Below are positions 24,201 through 37,400 of a stretch of 64,000 nt of DNA, one piece after another; the first letter of the stretch is position 1, and each line of letters begins with the position of its first letter. Origin of the DNA: Casuarina equisetifolia. Its lineage: Eukaryota > Streptophyta > Magnoliopsida > Fagales > Casuarinaceae. Under the pieces are notes generated by a model that was not told where the DNA came from, did not search any database, and worked only from the letters and a program-made list of their open reading frames with translations. The translations under genes and the position numbers were made by a program. Location: contig CM052356.1 of NCBI GenBank assembly GCA_028551475.1, positions 10,443,884 to 10,507,883 of the forward strand, in the 5' to 3' direction.

Positions 24201-25900
24201 CTCCAGGATTATGGGAACTAGGTGCCAAACTAAGTCTTAGAAGAGAGTTTCATAGTGCTAATGGGCTTTAACAATTTCATTTCACTACCAAGGAAATTCT
24301 CAAACTCTACTCCCATGAGATGCATTCAAAAACCTGCAAGGAATGCGGATCATCACCTCAATGCTCATTAGGACAGCGTAGAGCCAATTTTACTTGAGAT
24401 ACAAACGGCTCTCTTAGCCTTAATAATCTCAAGGGCTTTTTAGGCTTTTCACTGTCTTCCAAACGTCACTGGGGGCAATCCTCAAGACCTGCACTTGGCC
24501 TGAAAATCATGTGAACATGACGTCCTTAGGGGGAGCGGACCAAGAGTCTTTCCAAGAAATGTAATGGAACCCTAAAAGAATTTGTTTAAGCAAGAGTGAG
24601 GGATATAGCTCTATTATCAAATAGATAAAGTGAGGGAGAAGTTCAGATAGAGCATCGATGTCAGCAAACAAATAGTCTGACGGTTTTGTCTATAATTTGT
24701 AGCTAATCAATGGGAACTGTATTCTTATTATTCTTACCGACTAAAAGGTATCTTTTCTTCCATCAATGGCATTTCCACGACCTTCTTGTGTATTTACGTG
24801 TTTACATGTTATCTTCCTTGGCTTCTATGATGCTGTTACCAAATATATTGGCGGTCCCAAATGGCGGTTAAGTTTGTGGAAATTTTGAATCTGGGTGATC
24901 AAGCCAGCGCCGTTTAAGCTTCTGGTTTGAAAAGTGGATGAGAATGGAAAAGGTATGGGGGGATGAATTGCTCAAGTTCTCACAAAAGCACCAAGAAGGG
25001 CTTGGACAACGATGAAGATTGGCGCAAGTATAACAACAACAAGGCGTATACTGCAGACTCTGCCCTAATTAGTCTCCATCTAGCCGCTGAGTTGCAGCCT
25101 GTGCTTGTCAGACTGACTCTTTTGGGTGTATGCTGCATCAAAAACTTCATACCACGACTTCCTGGTGGGACTTTGGTAACGGAAACAAGGGGCCTTGGCG
25201 TAAGCATACCAAGACTGACCTGAGGATGGGACTTCTTTTAATGATTAATGGATTTTTCTGTTCTGGGCGAACTCTTACTTCGTAATTATGAAAGAATTTG
25301 GTTCATGGAATGATGCATATCAGTAAGAACAAATCACTTTATCCATCCAATCTGGTTTTTGAGTTGTGGAAAGGGAAGCGATTTTTCCTTCGCAATATTT
25401 AAATTCACGGGGAGAAGGGAATACTGGTATAGTTCGGGTTAAGTAGAGGCTTGAACGTACGCAGGGGCCTCCCGAGTCCCAATGATGGACAAAGTTACGG
25501 AAGCAGAGTGTGACAACTGGAGGAGGCCGAAGGAACAAAGCTAGCAATTGCAATCATTACGAAAGTATCCAAAGGACCCAGCCCGAAATAAATCCAGATT
25601 CAGTCTTATCAGCACACCACACCAAATCCACCAAATCTAACGACACCCCGTCTGCATCTCTGTCCATGAAAGCAAGAGAACCTTTTCTTTTCTTTTCTTT
25701 TTTATTTACATTTTAGAAATTCTTGAAAGCTTGTGATATTCAGTGTGCTTTCAACATCTCTAGGCCCGTCTGGAACACCCAACAGGAAAAAGGTTCGATA
25801 TTCCCGTAACGTTTGCAGGGTCATAAGCTGACAATCCTAGAACTGGGAGTGTGAAAAAGATAGCCCACTTTTTACCCTCCGATTACAGAGTGGGCAGAAC
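24200..25900. other. Intergenic, upstream of the homeodomain gene
   Basis: The left part may be further rearranged viral or transposon sequence; composition becomes more GC-balanced from about 24,900. An 86-codon frame at 24,963-25,223 has no recognisable domain, and its minus-strand shadow of similar length argues against selection. I support no gene here. Confidence 0.4.
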
Positions 25901-25930
25901 AATAGACATACTGACGGGTCCTCCTGTGAA

Positions 25931-25948
25931 GAGAGAGGAAGAGAGAGG
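25931..25948 (+). promoter_or_regulatory. GAGA-type tract upstream of the homeodomain gene
   Basis: GAGAGAGGAAGAGAGAGG lies 1.34 kb before the start codon, close to where the transcript probably begins. Plant BPC proteins bind GA-rich tracts and are known to act on homeobox genes. Use of this tract is inference only. Confidence 0.35.
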
Positions 25949-26223
25949 CTTACACTCTTCTGTGCTCTATTCACTTTCGAGTCTCCCGAAGAAATGCAAC
26001 TGTTGGCACTAAAGCTGGAGGACTCATGCTTTCGCTTGTTTTTTAGTCAGGGAAGTTGTGGACCATCTTTTCCTGTCATTTTCTGCCATATTTACTGACC
26101 CAATTAACTTTGCTTCTTTAAAGGACTTATCAGAAGTCTATGTCTATAGGTTTTCTGCCGCTCAGATTTAGAGCTTCAAGAGAAACAGGGACAATCGTCT
26201 TGCTTCTTTATCATTAACAAAAG

Positions 26224-26756
26224 GTATGTTTACGCTTTCAGGGTTTCATACTTGCTTTGCCTTTTGGTAATTATATAGTTATTGTCTAGTTACATTTTAC
26301 TCCCCCGCTTTCGGCTCACAAAGTGAGTTTTCGTTAATCGTGTTTATCAAATTATGTCCGCAAAACATGCATAAAGATTTATTCAATAAATAATAAGAGT
26401 GACAATGAGCTTATCTGTCTTCAGCTTATGTTAATTGCCCCACAAACAAAAAAGGACGCAGATAAATCAGTGTCAGGTGAATAAAGCGCCATTTTCTAAA
26501 GCTTAAGTTGACAAATCAAACTCAGGTAGGCATGATGTAGTTTTTCTGAAATAGAACTGGGTTTATTTTATCTCTTGCTCGGTCTTTTCTCACTCCTGAA
26601 CTTTGTTAGTTCTACAATGCCTATCAGGAGGGGTTATTAGTTGCAGGGACCTGTTAAGATGCTGGTTTTGTCTTGCTTTCACCTCGTTTGCTGTCGTACT
26701 CTTTACTCATTTCGACATTGACACTTTCTGTTTCACATTTCTCTCTCCTTTTGCAG
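26224..26756 (+). other. Possible intron in the 5' untranslated region of the homeodomain gene
   Basis: A good donor (AAAAG|GTATGT) is followed by a pyrimidine-rich acceptor (CTCTCTCCTTTTGCAG). Introns in the 5' untranslated region are common in BEL1-like genes. Other acceptors downstream are possible, so the exact intron is unproven. Confidence 0.35.
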
Positions 26757-27290
26757 ATTACTTTCAGTGGATCGTTTAATTGTTCGGTTATGTCAGCAGC
26801 AGTTCTTCTGGTTTGAATTCCCAGATTCACTTGCACTGAAGTGGGTTTCGTTCCGTTTGCTGTCCATGGGTTCCTCTTAATGGCCGTCCTTCCTAGGGAG
26901 CCAATAATTGGGGTTCTCTTTTTGGTTTTTGATTTCAGTCTTTCTGATTGTGCTGCTTACCTTCAGTTGACCTCTTCCTAATGATCCAGCTGATACCCGT
27001 GCAGTAGTAATTTAGTGCAACACATGAAGAACGCAAGTTTAACATTGTCTTCTTTGCGCTATTTATTTGCTTTCAGAGCCATTAATGCGAAATTGTAGGT
27101 AATCTTTGCTTTGGAGCTTCCTGTTGAATGCCTTGGGTTGATTCTCTTTTCCCAATACATAGCATATCTGATCCTTAGCTTTCCTGACCACCCGACCAAG
27201 TTATAGTTCTTTCTCTAAAGCTTGACAGGACTTAATTCGTGCAGTCCATAGCAAACCTTTTGTTGCCTGTAGCTTCCTGTTCTGTTGAAT

Positions 27291-28974
27291 ATGGTTTCAC
27301 AAGACTCATCATCAAATCCAGCTTCGAGTAGCATAAACCCATTCTCCATTACTGAACAAGACCATTTTGACAACCGACATTTTGATGTTTATGAGTCTGC
27401 ATTAAGAGGCAGAGACTTACTCCCTCGGTCTCTTGGTGAACTTCCCAGTGTTCAATCTCTCAAGGAAAGAATGTCTAGATCAATGGACCTTGTTCAAGCA
27501 TCTGCAGTAGTGGAGGAACCCGAGATCAGCCACACTAGACATTTCATGGATCTCCTCGGAGCAGCACAAGAGAATAATCGCCAAACCCAGAGGCTGTCGC
27601 TTTCTCTGGGATCTCACTTGCTTGTTCCTTCTGTTCAATACAGGCAGAGGTCTTTAAATTCGGATCTTATGGCCCCCAGTTACTTAATGTCTGGAGAAGA
27701 AGCTCGAGAAGCTTGTAATCCTGGACCGGAACATGTAAGCAACGACTACTCTTTCATGGGCAGTGCATTTGCTGCTGCTTCAAGCTCACTAAATCGATCT
27801 TGTCCAGTTTCATATGGAACAGAATCTTTTGCTGCCGTTATTGCGAATTCAGTGTACACAAAACCAGTTCAGGCCCTTCTGAACGAAATGGTTAATGTTA
27901 GTGGAAATGCAGTGGACATTAGCAAGGAAAAATATGTTGCAAAGCTACCTCGTGGAGGTAGACTAGGAGCTCAAGGACTTTCTTCTGAAACAAAGGCAGA
28001 ATTGTATGGTAATGGACAGTTATCAGCCGAGAAACATGAGCTTCGGGTTAAAATTACCAAGCTTATTTCATTGTTAGAGGAGGCGAGTCCATACACTGTT
28101 GAATTCTTGATTCTTTTTCCGGTTCTTTTAACTTGATTGCTTTCTGTTTTCTTGTTGAAATAAGTTAGTTTAAATATCTCACTCAATTTCAGGTTGATGC
28201 AAGATATGAGGAATACTATCACCAAATGGAAGAAATGGTCTCATCATTCGAGTTGATAGCAGGTGTAGGAGCTGCCAAGTTCTACACTTCATTAGCTCTC
28301 CAGGCCATGTCTAGGCATTTCTTCAGCTTAAGAGATGCAATAGTTTCTCAAATAAACATCACCAAGAGAAAATTCACGCAGGCTGTGCCAAGAATCAGCA
28401 CTGGATTATCACAACTTAACTTGTTTGATACAGAGACTAGATGTAATCGATTGTCACTTCAACAGCTTAGAATGATCCAAAGCCAAAGGCAAGCATGGAG
28501 ACCTATCAGGGGGTTGCCAGAGGCTTCGGTGGCGATCCTGCGCTCTTGGCTTTTTGAACACTTCCTCCACCCGTAAGTGCATCAATCTTTATTGGGATAC
28601 CGATTCCATTCTTGATTAGACTATGACATTTGATGGTTGTGACAGATATCCGAATGATAATGAAAAGCTAATGCTGGCATCACAGACAGGCCTCACCAAG
28701 AACCAAGTAATTCCTCTCCCGCATTTTCTCTGCCACCAAACACGAACCCAGATATAATCTATCTTTTATGGGTTGGCTGATAGTGATGTTAATGTGGTAA
28801 TTTTCATGGTTGATTCAGGTTTCAAATTGGTTTATTAATGCTCGGGTCCGGCTGTGGAAACCTATGATTGAAGAAATGTACAAAGAAGAGTTTGGAGACT
28901 CTTCAGAAGACTCGAACCCATTAGCCAGCAATTCAATAACAATGGAGGATGTCACAGATCATGCAGAGGATTGA
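27291..28974 (+). CDS. BEL1-like (TALE class) homeodomain transcription factor
   Basis: Nuclear DNA-binding factor of the BELL family, which pairs with KNOX proteins to control meristem and organ development. Four exons: 27,291-28,082, 28,193-28,572, 28,646-28,706 and 28,819-28,974, giving 462 residues. An SKY-like motif ([11 protein letters not shown], residues 187-197) and the BELL domain (about 246-330) precede a TALE homeodomain (about 363-425) with [20 protein letters not shown], the three-residue loop PYP, and [15 protein letters not shown] usually reads S-K/R-Y; here it is S-V-Y. The ATG at 27,291 is the first in frame. Intron 1 has a GC donor (GAG|GCGAGT); the only frame-consistent junction joins LLEE to VDARYEEYY, the normal BELL sequence. 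Clearly a BLH type; which BLH member I cannot say, though synteny hints at BLH3, BLH10 or BLH11. Confidence 0.95.
28083..28192 (+). other. GC-AG intron 1 of the BEL1-like gene
   Basis: The donor is GAG|GCGAGT and the acceptor TTTCAG|GTTGAT. No GT donor nearby keeps the frame: the GT four bases downstream would give a stop immediately after the junction. Confidence 0.85.
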
Positions 28975-29459
28975 AGAAATCAGGAGTATCAGTTAAGCCA
29001 CACTTCTGTAAGAGGAGCCAAGACTGACATCTTGTAGCAAGTTCTGATTCTTCCTCATACAAGATGAACGACATTCTGGATGTGGTCGAACTAACCGGTT
29101 CGGCTTTACTTGACCTTCAAGCGCGACGAGAGGTCGGCTTCTGAAGCTTGTCAGAATAGTGCAAGTTGGCTGCTAAACTTTGGCCAGAAGTTCCATCATT
29201 GATCGTACGTTGCTTTAAAGTAGCACTGAAATAGGTTGTACTTCTTATTTCACGAACCAATTTGGTGGATTAATGAAATATGTTTAGCACACTGATAAGA
29301 TGTTAATTTCGTACCAAATTGGAGTGGATTTCGGGTACTGTATTATATGAGAATTGGATATCCGCTCTGTACTGTAGAGAAGAAGCAGTAGTGAATGTTT
29401 AAGGAGTACTGTATTATACGTGTTTCATAGATTGTTTAAGGAAAACAAAGGGAACAAGG

Positions 29460-30960
29460 ACAGAAATAAATGATGGCAAGTATCCGAAACAGTTGAGAAA
29501 AGCTATAAAGTGACCAATGGCATAAATAAATGACGAGAACCAGGAATAGTAATTGTAGACAAATATCGATATAACATTTCTCTAATGTAAAAGGTCTTTC
29601 TCTATGTTATGGATCATCCAATTTTAAAATGACAACTTTTCCCTTCAGCCTTTTTTTAAGAAAATTTTCAATGTCTTGCAAAGCTTGTGAGTGTTACTGT
29701 AATTAGTAGTAGAGCCACATATTCATACATGAAGATAAGAGAAGATATTAAGGCTGAGTTGTCTGAAAATATATAGAAAAAATAAGTGAATATTCGTAAT
29801 TGTTCAGAGAGATTGAAAGAACATTTCTTTTTTATTAGATTAACCTCTCTTTGGTACGGATCATCAAATCTTTTGCCCTTGAGTGTTCTCTTAAAAGAAT
29901 TTTAGTGTCTTGTAAAAGTTGTAACTGTTGATTTAGATCAAAAAACATTTATCTTCTTCAAAAGGAACCTTTTTGTTTTGTAAGGATTAGTCAATCTTAG
30001 AATGATAGCTTTTTTGTTTGATAAGGATCATTGAGTCTTCGAATGGCAACTTCTCTTTGAGTGAATCCTTGTAAATTTTTTGAGTGTCTTGTAAAGCCTT
30101 TAAGTATTATTATAATGGCTATAAAAAGTGGTAATGGCTCAAGTTTTTAACATTAATATGTATAGATAATTGAAAAAGTTGAAAATGAGTTTTCCAAAAA
30201 TTATATTAGCAATAAGTGAATGTTCGCCATATAGATTTCATAGAATGTTGAAGAACAATAAAGTGGCCAAGAACTTAAATAAACAAGTAGACATGTGTCC
30301 AAGACAGCTTAACAAAGTTATGAAATGGTCAAGGATAGAAAAAAATGACAAGAAGTGTCGAAAACAGATGAAAAAAGTTGTAGTCATAGATAGAGATCAA
30401 TAGAACATTTTTCTTCTATAAAAGGGACCTTTCTCTATGGTATATATCATCGAGTATTTGGATGGTAATTTTTTTCTTTGCATGTTTCCTTGCAAATTTT
30501 TTACTGTCTTATAAACTTTATAAGTGTTATTGCAAATGGTATCATAACTGCAAAAAGTATTGACGGTCCCAATTATCAACATTCATATGTAGAAAATTGA
30601 GAACTTTGAAAGGAAGGTCTAGAAACACTAAATGAATGTCCGACACACTTTTTGTAGAATGCTAAGAAAAATAAAGTGCCCAAGTACCAAAGTAATTGAA
30701 GACAAGCATCGAAGACAATTGGAAAAAGTTTCAATTATAGATAGACATTGACAAAACATTAAGATTTTTCTCAGTGGTTTGTTTCATCAAGCGTTGGAAC
30801 AATAACTTTTCTCTTTGCATTCCCTTTTGAAGTTTTTATTATTTTGTAAAGTTTGTGACTGTTATTGTAAATGATATAAGAGCCATAAAAAGTAGTGATC
30901 ATCACAATTTCAACATTCATACGTGTAGGTAACTTAAGACATTGCAATTTAGATCTTTTG
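29460..30960 (+). repeat. Decayed tandem repeat field, unit about 340 bp
   Basis: At least three, probably four to five, strongly diverged copies follow each other. Each copy has, in order, an AAATAAA-GACAAG-ATCGA block, an ATAGA-GA-C block ending in AACATTT, a CCTTTCTCTATGGTATGGATCATC-like block, a TGTCTTGTAAAG-TTGTGAGTGTTAT block and an AACATTCATA-TGTAG block. The best aligned copies start near 29,460, 30,240 and 30,640, with partial copies near 29,820 and 29,980. No coding potential is seen; a 77-codon frame at 30,170-30,403 lies inside the repeats and is rejected. The BEL1-like gene's 3' untranslated region ends before this field, perhaps near 29,290. Confidence 0.7.
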
Positions 30961-31354
30961 AGTAGAGAAGCAATAAGCTAATGTTCTCAATCTTTATTCG
31001 TAGAATTAATTACTCTCAATTGAGCCAAAAGAATTTCTTTTTTTTTTAAAACGAAAATTATATGTATGGACCCAACTCACACTCTAGGTGTTAGGCCTTA
31101 TTAACTTATCACATAATTAATAAGTGATGGGCTTTCATAAATTTAAAAAAAAAACAAATCAATTAAAGTTTGATTGTCTTATATCGTATTATTAAATTAT
31201 AGTACTCTAATTTTTATATAGAGAAAAAAAAGTCTCAAATTAAGAAAAAGTAAAAAACGGAGTATTGATTCGTTATCTTGTTACATAAGATATCAAAAGT
31301 TTATTTTTTAATTAAAAAATATAAATTTATTATTGAATCACATGATTCAAATTT
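30961..31354. other. AT-rich spacer before the HflX gene
   Basis: Homopolymer A and T runs and no coding frame. It ends just before the G-box of the HflX promoter. Confidence 0.5.
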
Positions 31355-31360
31355 TTGCTG

Positions 31361-31368
31361 CCACGTGG
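31361..31368 (+). promoter_or_regulatory. G-box in the HflX promoter or leader
   Basis: CCACGTGG, a perfect palindromic G-box, lies 125-132 bp before the chosen start codon. G-boxes are bound by bZIP and bHLH factors and are common in nuclear genes for plastid proteins. Activity is inferred. Confidence 0.45.
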
Positions 31369-31492
31369 AAGTGGATGGACGATGATCAGGGGCGTTACGA
31401 CCGTTAAATCGATAGTGAAATTGATATTTGATGAAACAGCACGAGGCATCGGGAGAACGAAGAAGTGGCAAAGCAAGCAAAGCAGTGCTACT

Positions 31493-34400
31493 ATGAGCGC
31501 GAGCTGTAACTGGTGCTGTGTCGTGAGGCCCTCGCCTCCTAATCACAAACACACTCGTTCGTGGACTCCTTCTCCACCCCCATCAAATCCCAATTGCCCA
31601 ATTTTCTCTTTCACTCTCAGAAAAAATTCGAACTACAAGGATATCTCCTCAAGACTCATTGCGGGAGTCATTTCCTCTGACGAAGTCGCTCTCAAGAACC
31701 CATTGATCGCTACCGAAGAGGAGAAGGAGAATCAGGAAGAGGTCAATGGAGCCTTCCGAGGAGTCACGGACCCCGTACCTCCAACTCCTTCTACTAAAGC
31801 CAAAAAGAAGGAGAACGAGGAAGACGACGACAGCTTCGAGAATAGGTTCAAGCTGCGAAACGGCAGGGAGGTCAGTTTGTTCTTGCTTTGGCTTTCAATT
31901 TGTTACTTCTACTTCGTTGCTTTTGTGTGGAATTATTTTATTGAGGTGTACGAAATTCTTGGCTAGTTGGCTTTCTTTCTGGCCTAACTCAGATGAAAAA
32001 GATGGAACTTCTTTTGTGTTTGAATGCAATTTAATTAATTAAATTTACCATCTTCCCTTAGCTTAAGGTTTTGAAATTAATCATAATTTATGGTGGTATA
32101 GTTTTGAGTATTACTCCAGACTTCACTCGTTGTCCTATTTACGTTCAAGAAATTCGACATGTTGAGCCCCATCTACCTAGGAGACTGAACACATGTTTCT
32201 ATCTTGGTTTTTGGGATAAAAGGTGATATTTTATCCTGTTGGCTGACAAAAAATGACATCCCCGAAAATGGATTTAAGTTATTACGTGTAATATCTTAAC
32301 CGCTATAAATTCTGGAAATAGTAATTACAAGAGCAAATTGAGGTTGACAATTGTTATAAAAATTAAGTATAAATAGTGTCATTATTGGTAATTGTAAGAA
32401 TTCTTATTTCGGTTCTTCATTTTTTCTGTAAAGCTCTAGCCAAAGACAAAACATTAAAAGACAAGGAGCAAATCATAGTGTTCGCCTTTTCAGGTATTTG
32501 AAGAAAAAGCCTACATTGTTGGTGTTGAGCGCAAAGGCGATACCAATGATTCTTTTGGTGTGGATGAATCACTTAAGGAGCTGGCTCAGCTGGCTGACAC
32601 TGCTGGACTTGTGGTTGTGGGTTCCACATATCAAAAGTGAGCATCTCTTGAGTACTTCTCGGCTAGGATACTGCGTTAAACCTTAACTCGAGTGTAATGT
32701 AATGACTTAAAGCTATGTCTGGTTTCTTTTCCACCAACTGCTAGGCTTTAGACAACTGCATATGCATTTCTCCAACAGAGTCTGTATGTCACATGCTAAT
32801 TAGTTCAAGGCTTCTAATTATGGTTTCAATCAGTGCATTTTGTACCAATATAAAACATAAACGCTCTAGCTTGCTTATCTGTGACACGCACAATGTTAAA
32901 TTAAGAATTTTTTTCAATGTTCTTTCATTGTGTAGTTGGAAAGTTCTTCCAAATAGAGTATACTTTTGAGAGCGTTAGGCATCAACAAGCAGTGTATAGG
33001 GAATCTAAATGTTGTTCTTTTCAAGGAATTGTTGAACCATTGAGGCATCCTTACTTCAATTACTTACTTTAGTATGTGCTCGCAGACTAGCTTCTCCAAA
33101 CCCAAGGACGTATATTGGTTCTGGCAAAGTTGCAGAGATAAAAACTGCAGTCCATGCACTTGGTGTTGAGACGGTCATATTTGATGATGAGCTTTCGGCT
33201 GGGTAGGACTCCTCTAACTTTTTGGTTATTACTCTGTAAATATTTTTTACAGTGACACTATTTTATTTAGCCAATACTGCATCTACCTAGTTTCTTCAAA
33301 ATTTATTTATTTATTTTTAATGTTAAACTACTACTGCCTGGTAATGCCACAGGGACTCCTGCCAATGGAAGTTGGAGTTTTTTTTTGTTTTTTTGTTTTT
33401 TTTTTAATTTTATTTTTAGTCGTAATTTTGTTTTCTATATTTAGGCCTTTATTTGGTTCATATTGAGATTTCTGCTTTCACCCTATTCTCCTACAAAATA
33501 GAAATTTTATGTACTAGTATGCTTCATTTTATTTGAGTTAAATGGGATGCAGCTGATGCTTAGACTATCTCCAATTTCTTGGTTATGCTATGAAGTTAGT
33601 ATGTTTCATTGCTGGAATTTCAGGAGAAAGAAGGTTATAAGATCCCTGATAATGTTGTTTGCCATGGAGTCAATGTGATCTTGATTTGCGTAACCTGTAT
33701 GTTTAATATCTATGTTTATTTATGTTTCTTCATTTAGATGGAATCATTATAGGCATCCTCTTTCTTACTAAATGTAATTGATAGATATGATGAGTATTTT
33801 CTGTCTCAATGAGTTATCTGAAGCATGATCTCTATGAGAAATCTGAGGGCATGTTTGCAAGCAAAACAGGGTTTTGCTTGATTTTTCACTTGACTTTCAC
33901 TTCAGCCAGATTGGTTTTAATTCAACTTTGCTTGATGTTGCTCAAGCAAGCTACCATATAGGGTGGACAGATAATTCATGTAAGATTCATGTGATGTTGG
34001 GTTGAGTAAGAATGTTATGTAGTATGGTGCAAAAACTTTGTATGACACTTGTATGATCTTGATTCAAAAAAAGTTGTTGCATTTTAAGAGAGTGGTATTT
34101 TTTTAAAATTTTTTATCTGGCAGTAAATTCCTAAGAGAGATATCAAAATTTCAGATTTGCCATATTACTGTAAACTCCTAAGAGAGGTAAATAAGGCTTT
34201 GTTTAGGGGAAGGAAACTTGTTTTCTTATGTAATTTCGTCATGATAGCTAGACATTGTAACAATTCTCTTAACATACTGTAAAGTTTCTAACAACTGCTA
34301 TCAAATCTTAGGCTTGGATTCAAGTGATAATAATGGCAGCAGTAGAGGGGAAGTTTATGATTGTGAAATTCAATGGTATAGATTTAACATATTAGGGGTT

Positions 34401-37400
34401 TTTGTGTCAAACAATCTGTTCTAACCACTCGTAGGAGAGAAGTTGAAGGGATGGAAGATGCATTAGAGTGACACTGGGGACTATTAGATTGACTCTTGGT
34501 TGCAATTTTATCTTCAATATTGTAAGTGAAGACTGTGGGATGTCTAAAGGTCAGCCTTTCAAACGCATATGAAAAATCATCTGCCTTAAATGAGGTCTAT
34601 TTTTATGCAAAAAAACTTGAGATTGAGATGGTTGGTAGAAGGTGTTTTGGTTCTGACTATCAGAATGAATTTAACATAGTCATTATTTGGCTGAGTCCTT
34701 TGGAAATTGAATTTGGTGATGCAATCAAGGCATTGATTCTCTTGTCTTCTTTACTGCTTGATTAGAAAGTTAGAGCAGTACCATAGTAGCAAGGAGGAAT
34801 ACCTCAGGGAGTTCAAAAATGAAATAGGACAGTGTTAGGGGATTGATTTTGAGGGAACAAACCTTTAGAGGGAACTAGGGTAGACATCAAGATCTACTTA
34901 GCTCTCAAATAAATGTGGCAAATGGAAGAAAAGTTAGATTGTAGAGTTCACAACCGTTGAAAAGAAGAAAGTCAAAGTCTGGAGATTGCTGGAATTGTGA
35001 GAAGAAGAGACATCAGAAGAAGGATTGCTGGGTGCCAGCAAAGAAGAAAAACTATAAGGGTGAGTATGATTATGTCATGATAGATGATATTCTGAATCTC
35101 TAATTCTGAGAGTTGACAGATTAGTAGAGTCACATATTTTGGACTCCATACTATCATTTCATTTTATCTCAGATCAGTAACTCAAGGAGAATTATGTCAA
35201 GGGTGATTTTTGGGAATGTTTATTTGGCAAATGATGAGCCTTTCAAGATTGTGTATAAGGGTGATGTTCAAATTATATTGCTGAATAATTTTGCGTTGAA
35301 GTCCAGAATGCCAAACTTGTTCCTAAATTGAAGAGAAATGTGGTTATGTGATTTCAGTAGGAAAACGTTGTGAGGCATACAAAGACTTTCATGGGTAGAT
35401 TGTGAAAAATTCCAAAAGAACCATGGTTATGGCCTGTGTATCAAGATCAACATTTTTCGAATGATGATATGCACTAGGAGCACTAAAGCAATTGTTGATG
35501 GAGATGGAGATTCAAGTCTATGGCATTTTAAGCTTAGACATGAAAGGATGGACAAAGGTTTTCTTTTTCAAACTTAAAAGCATAAAATTGTTAGATATTG
35601 GCTCGTGTAAGATAATAGAATACCCAGGGGAAAAAAGTTAAAGTTGGTTCATTAGTAAATTGCTTGGATCAGATCCTATTTCATCTCTTAGAGGGTTAAT
35701 ATACTATATCAGTACCATTGATGACTAGACCGAGAATGTATAGGTTAAAAATACACTTAAATGGGAGGTTTTGGTCAAAAACGAAAGCAGGGATGTTATG
35801 TTTAGAAAATTCTTTGCTGTTAATGGAATCATACTAGAGAAAACTATTCCAATAGCACCACAAAAGAATGACACAGTAGGATGTATAAACAATAAGTTAA
35901 ATTAGCATATCAGAATAAAGCTATTTTCTGGATTGCCTAAAATGTTTTTGGCTTAATAGTTTACTTTGTTGCACTATTTGGTCAACAATAGCTCATTCTC
36001 CTTTGGAGGGTGGTTATCAAAGGAGGACTTGGAGTAGAAAGGAGGTAAGAATTTGTCAAGTGGGAGTCAGCCATGTTGTAAAGGGTTTTCAACAGAAGAG
36101 CATGTTTATTACACTGAGGTTTTTTCTCTTGTTGTAAAGTTAACTAGAATTTGGTTGGTTATGAGAATTGTGACATTAAGGATTTACATCTTCAGCAATT
36201 AGGTGCAAAGATTACTTTTCTTCCTAGTGATTTAGAGGAGAATATTTATATCAGAGGCACCACAGGGCTTTAGAGTAATGGATATAAGTGAAGAAAGAGC
36301 TTGCGCACATTGAAGTGAACCAGAGGATGGCGTAAAAAAATTGATGGATCCAAGTGTAACAGTGATTGCACAAGGTCTTGAATGGATTTGTGCTATTATA
36401 TAAATAGATTTTGACAACTGGTCCATTATTCTACTTTGTCTGTGGACAATATGCTGATTATTGGGTCAATAATTCAGGAAATTAGTAATTTGAAAAAGTA
36501 GTTGTCAAACAGTTCACAATCAAGGATCTTAGTGCTGTGAAACAGATTTTTGGGGCGCAAATTCTTAGGGACAGATTTGTGACGAGTGAAATATTTTGAG
36601 GTTATATAGGCAAGTTCAGCAAACAGGAAGCAAAACATGTAAACACTCTTTTATTTAGTCATTTTGGATTAGCTAAAAACATTTGCCTAATATAGAACAT
36701 GAGCATGGACTTCATGGAGAAGGTTAATATGCCTTTGCCATAAGCAAACTGATCTATGCTATGATCTGTGACAAGCTAGATACTGTATATGCAAAAGAAG
36801 TAGGAAGCATGTACATGAGTAATTCAAGAAAATAATAATGGGAGACGGTAAAAGGAAACCTTAGATAGTTTAGGGGTATTGTTGATGTGACACTATGTTT
36901 CAAGGGCTAGTATGATATTGTAAGGTTTTATTGATTCCCATTTTTCTAGTAATATGGATAATGAAAAAAGTTGCCATCAGGTACAGGTACTTATTGAATG
37001 GTATGGTTGTGAGTATTGAATGGGATGGTTGTGGCTCTTTCTACTATAGAGGTAAAATATGTTCCACTTAATGATGTAACGAGAAGATGATTTGGTTTAT
37101 ATAATTCAGAATGAACTTGGGAAGAAGCTGGGGAACGATGGTCTATGGTTCAACAGTTAGAGTGTTACACATCATAGAAGAAATCACACTTTCGTACATT
37201 CTCAGTTTGATGACAAAATACTATTGCTTAAGAAGATCTGCAAAGTCCAAATCCACTTAGCATGCTAACCAAGGCAATTGTTGTTGAAAAAGTAAAGGTC
37301 GGTATAGTTTCAATTGATCTTGAATTTTGATGATGGAGGAAAAAGAGTTGATGCCTTGCTAGTTATGGTACATGAATTTTAATTATGGTGAGATCATTAT

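Noticed and set aside
30170-30403. 77-codon lysine-rich frame
   Set aside because: It lies inside the decayed tandem-repeat field and is not kept open in the other copies.
31382-31492. Upstream in-frame ATG extending HflX by 37 residues
   Set aside because: The added residues are basic but less like a transit peptide than the sequence after 31,493, and the region overlaps the likely promoter with its G-box. It is kept only as an alternative.
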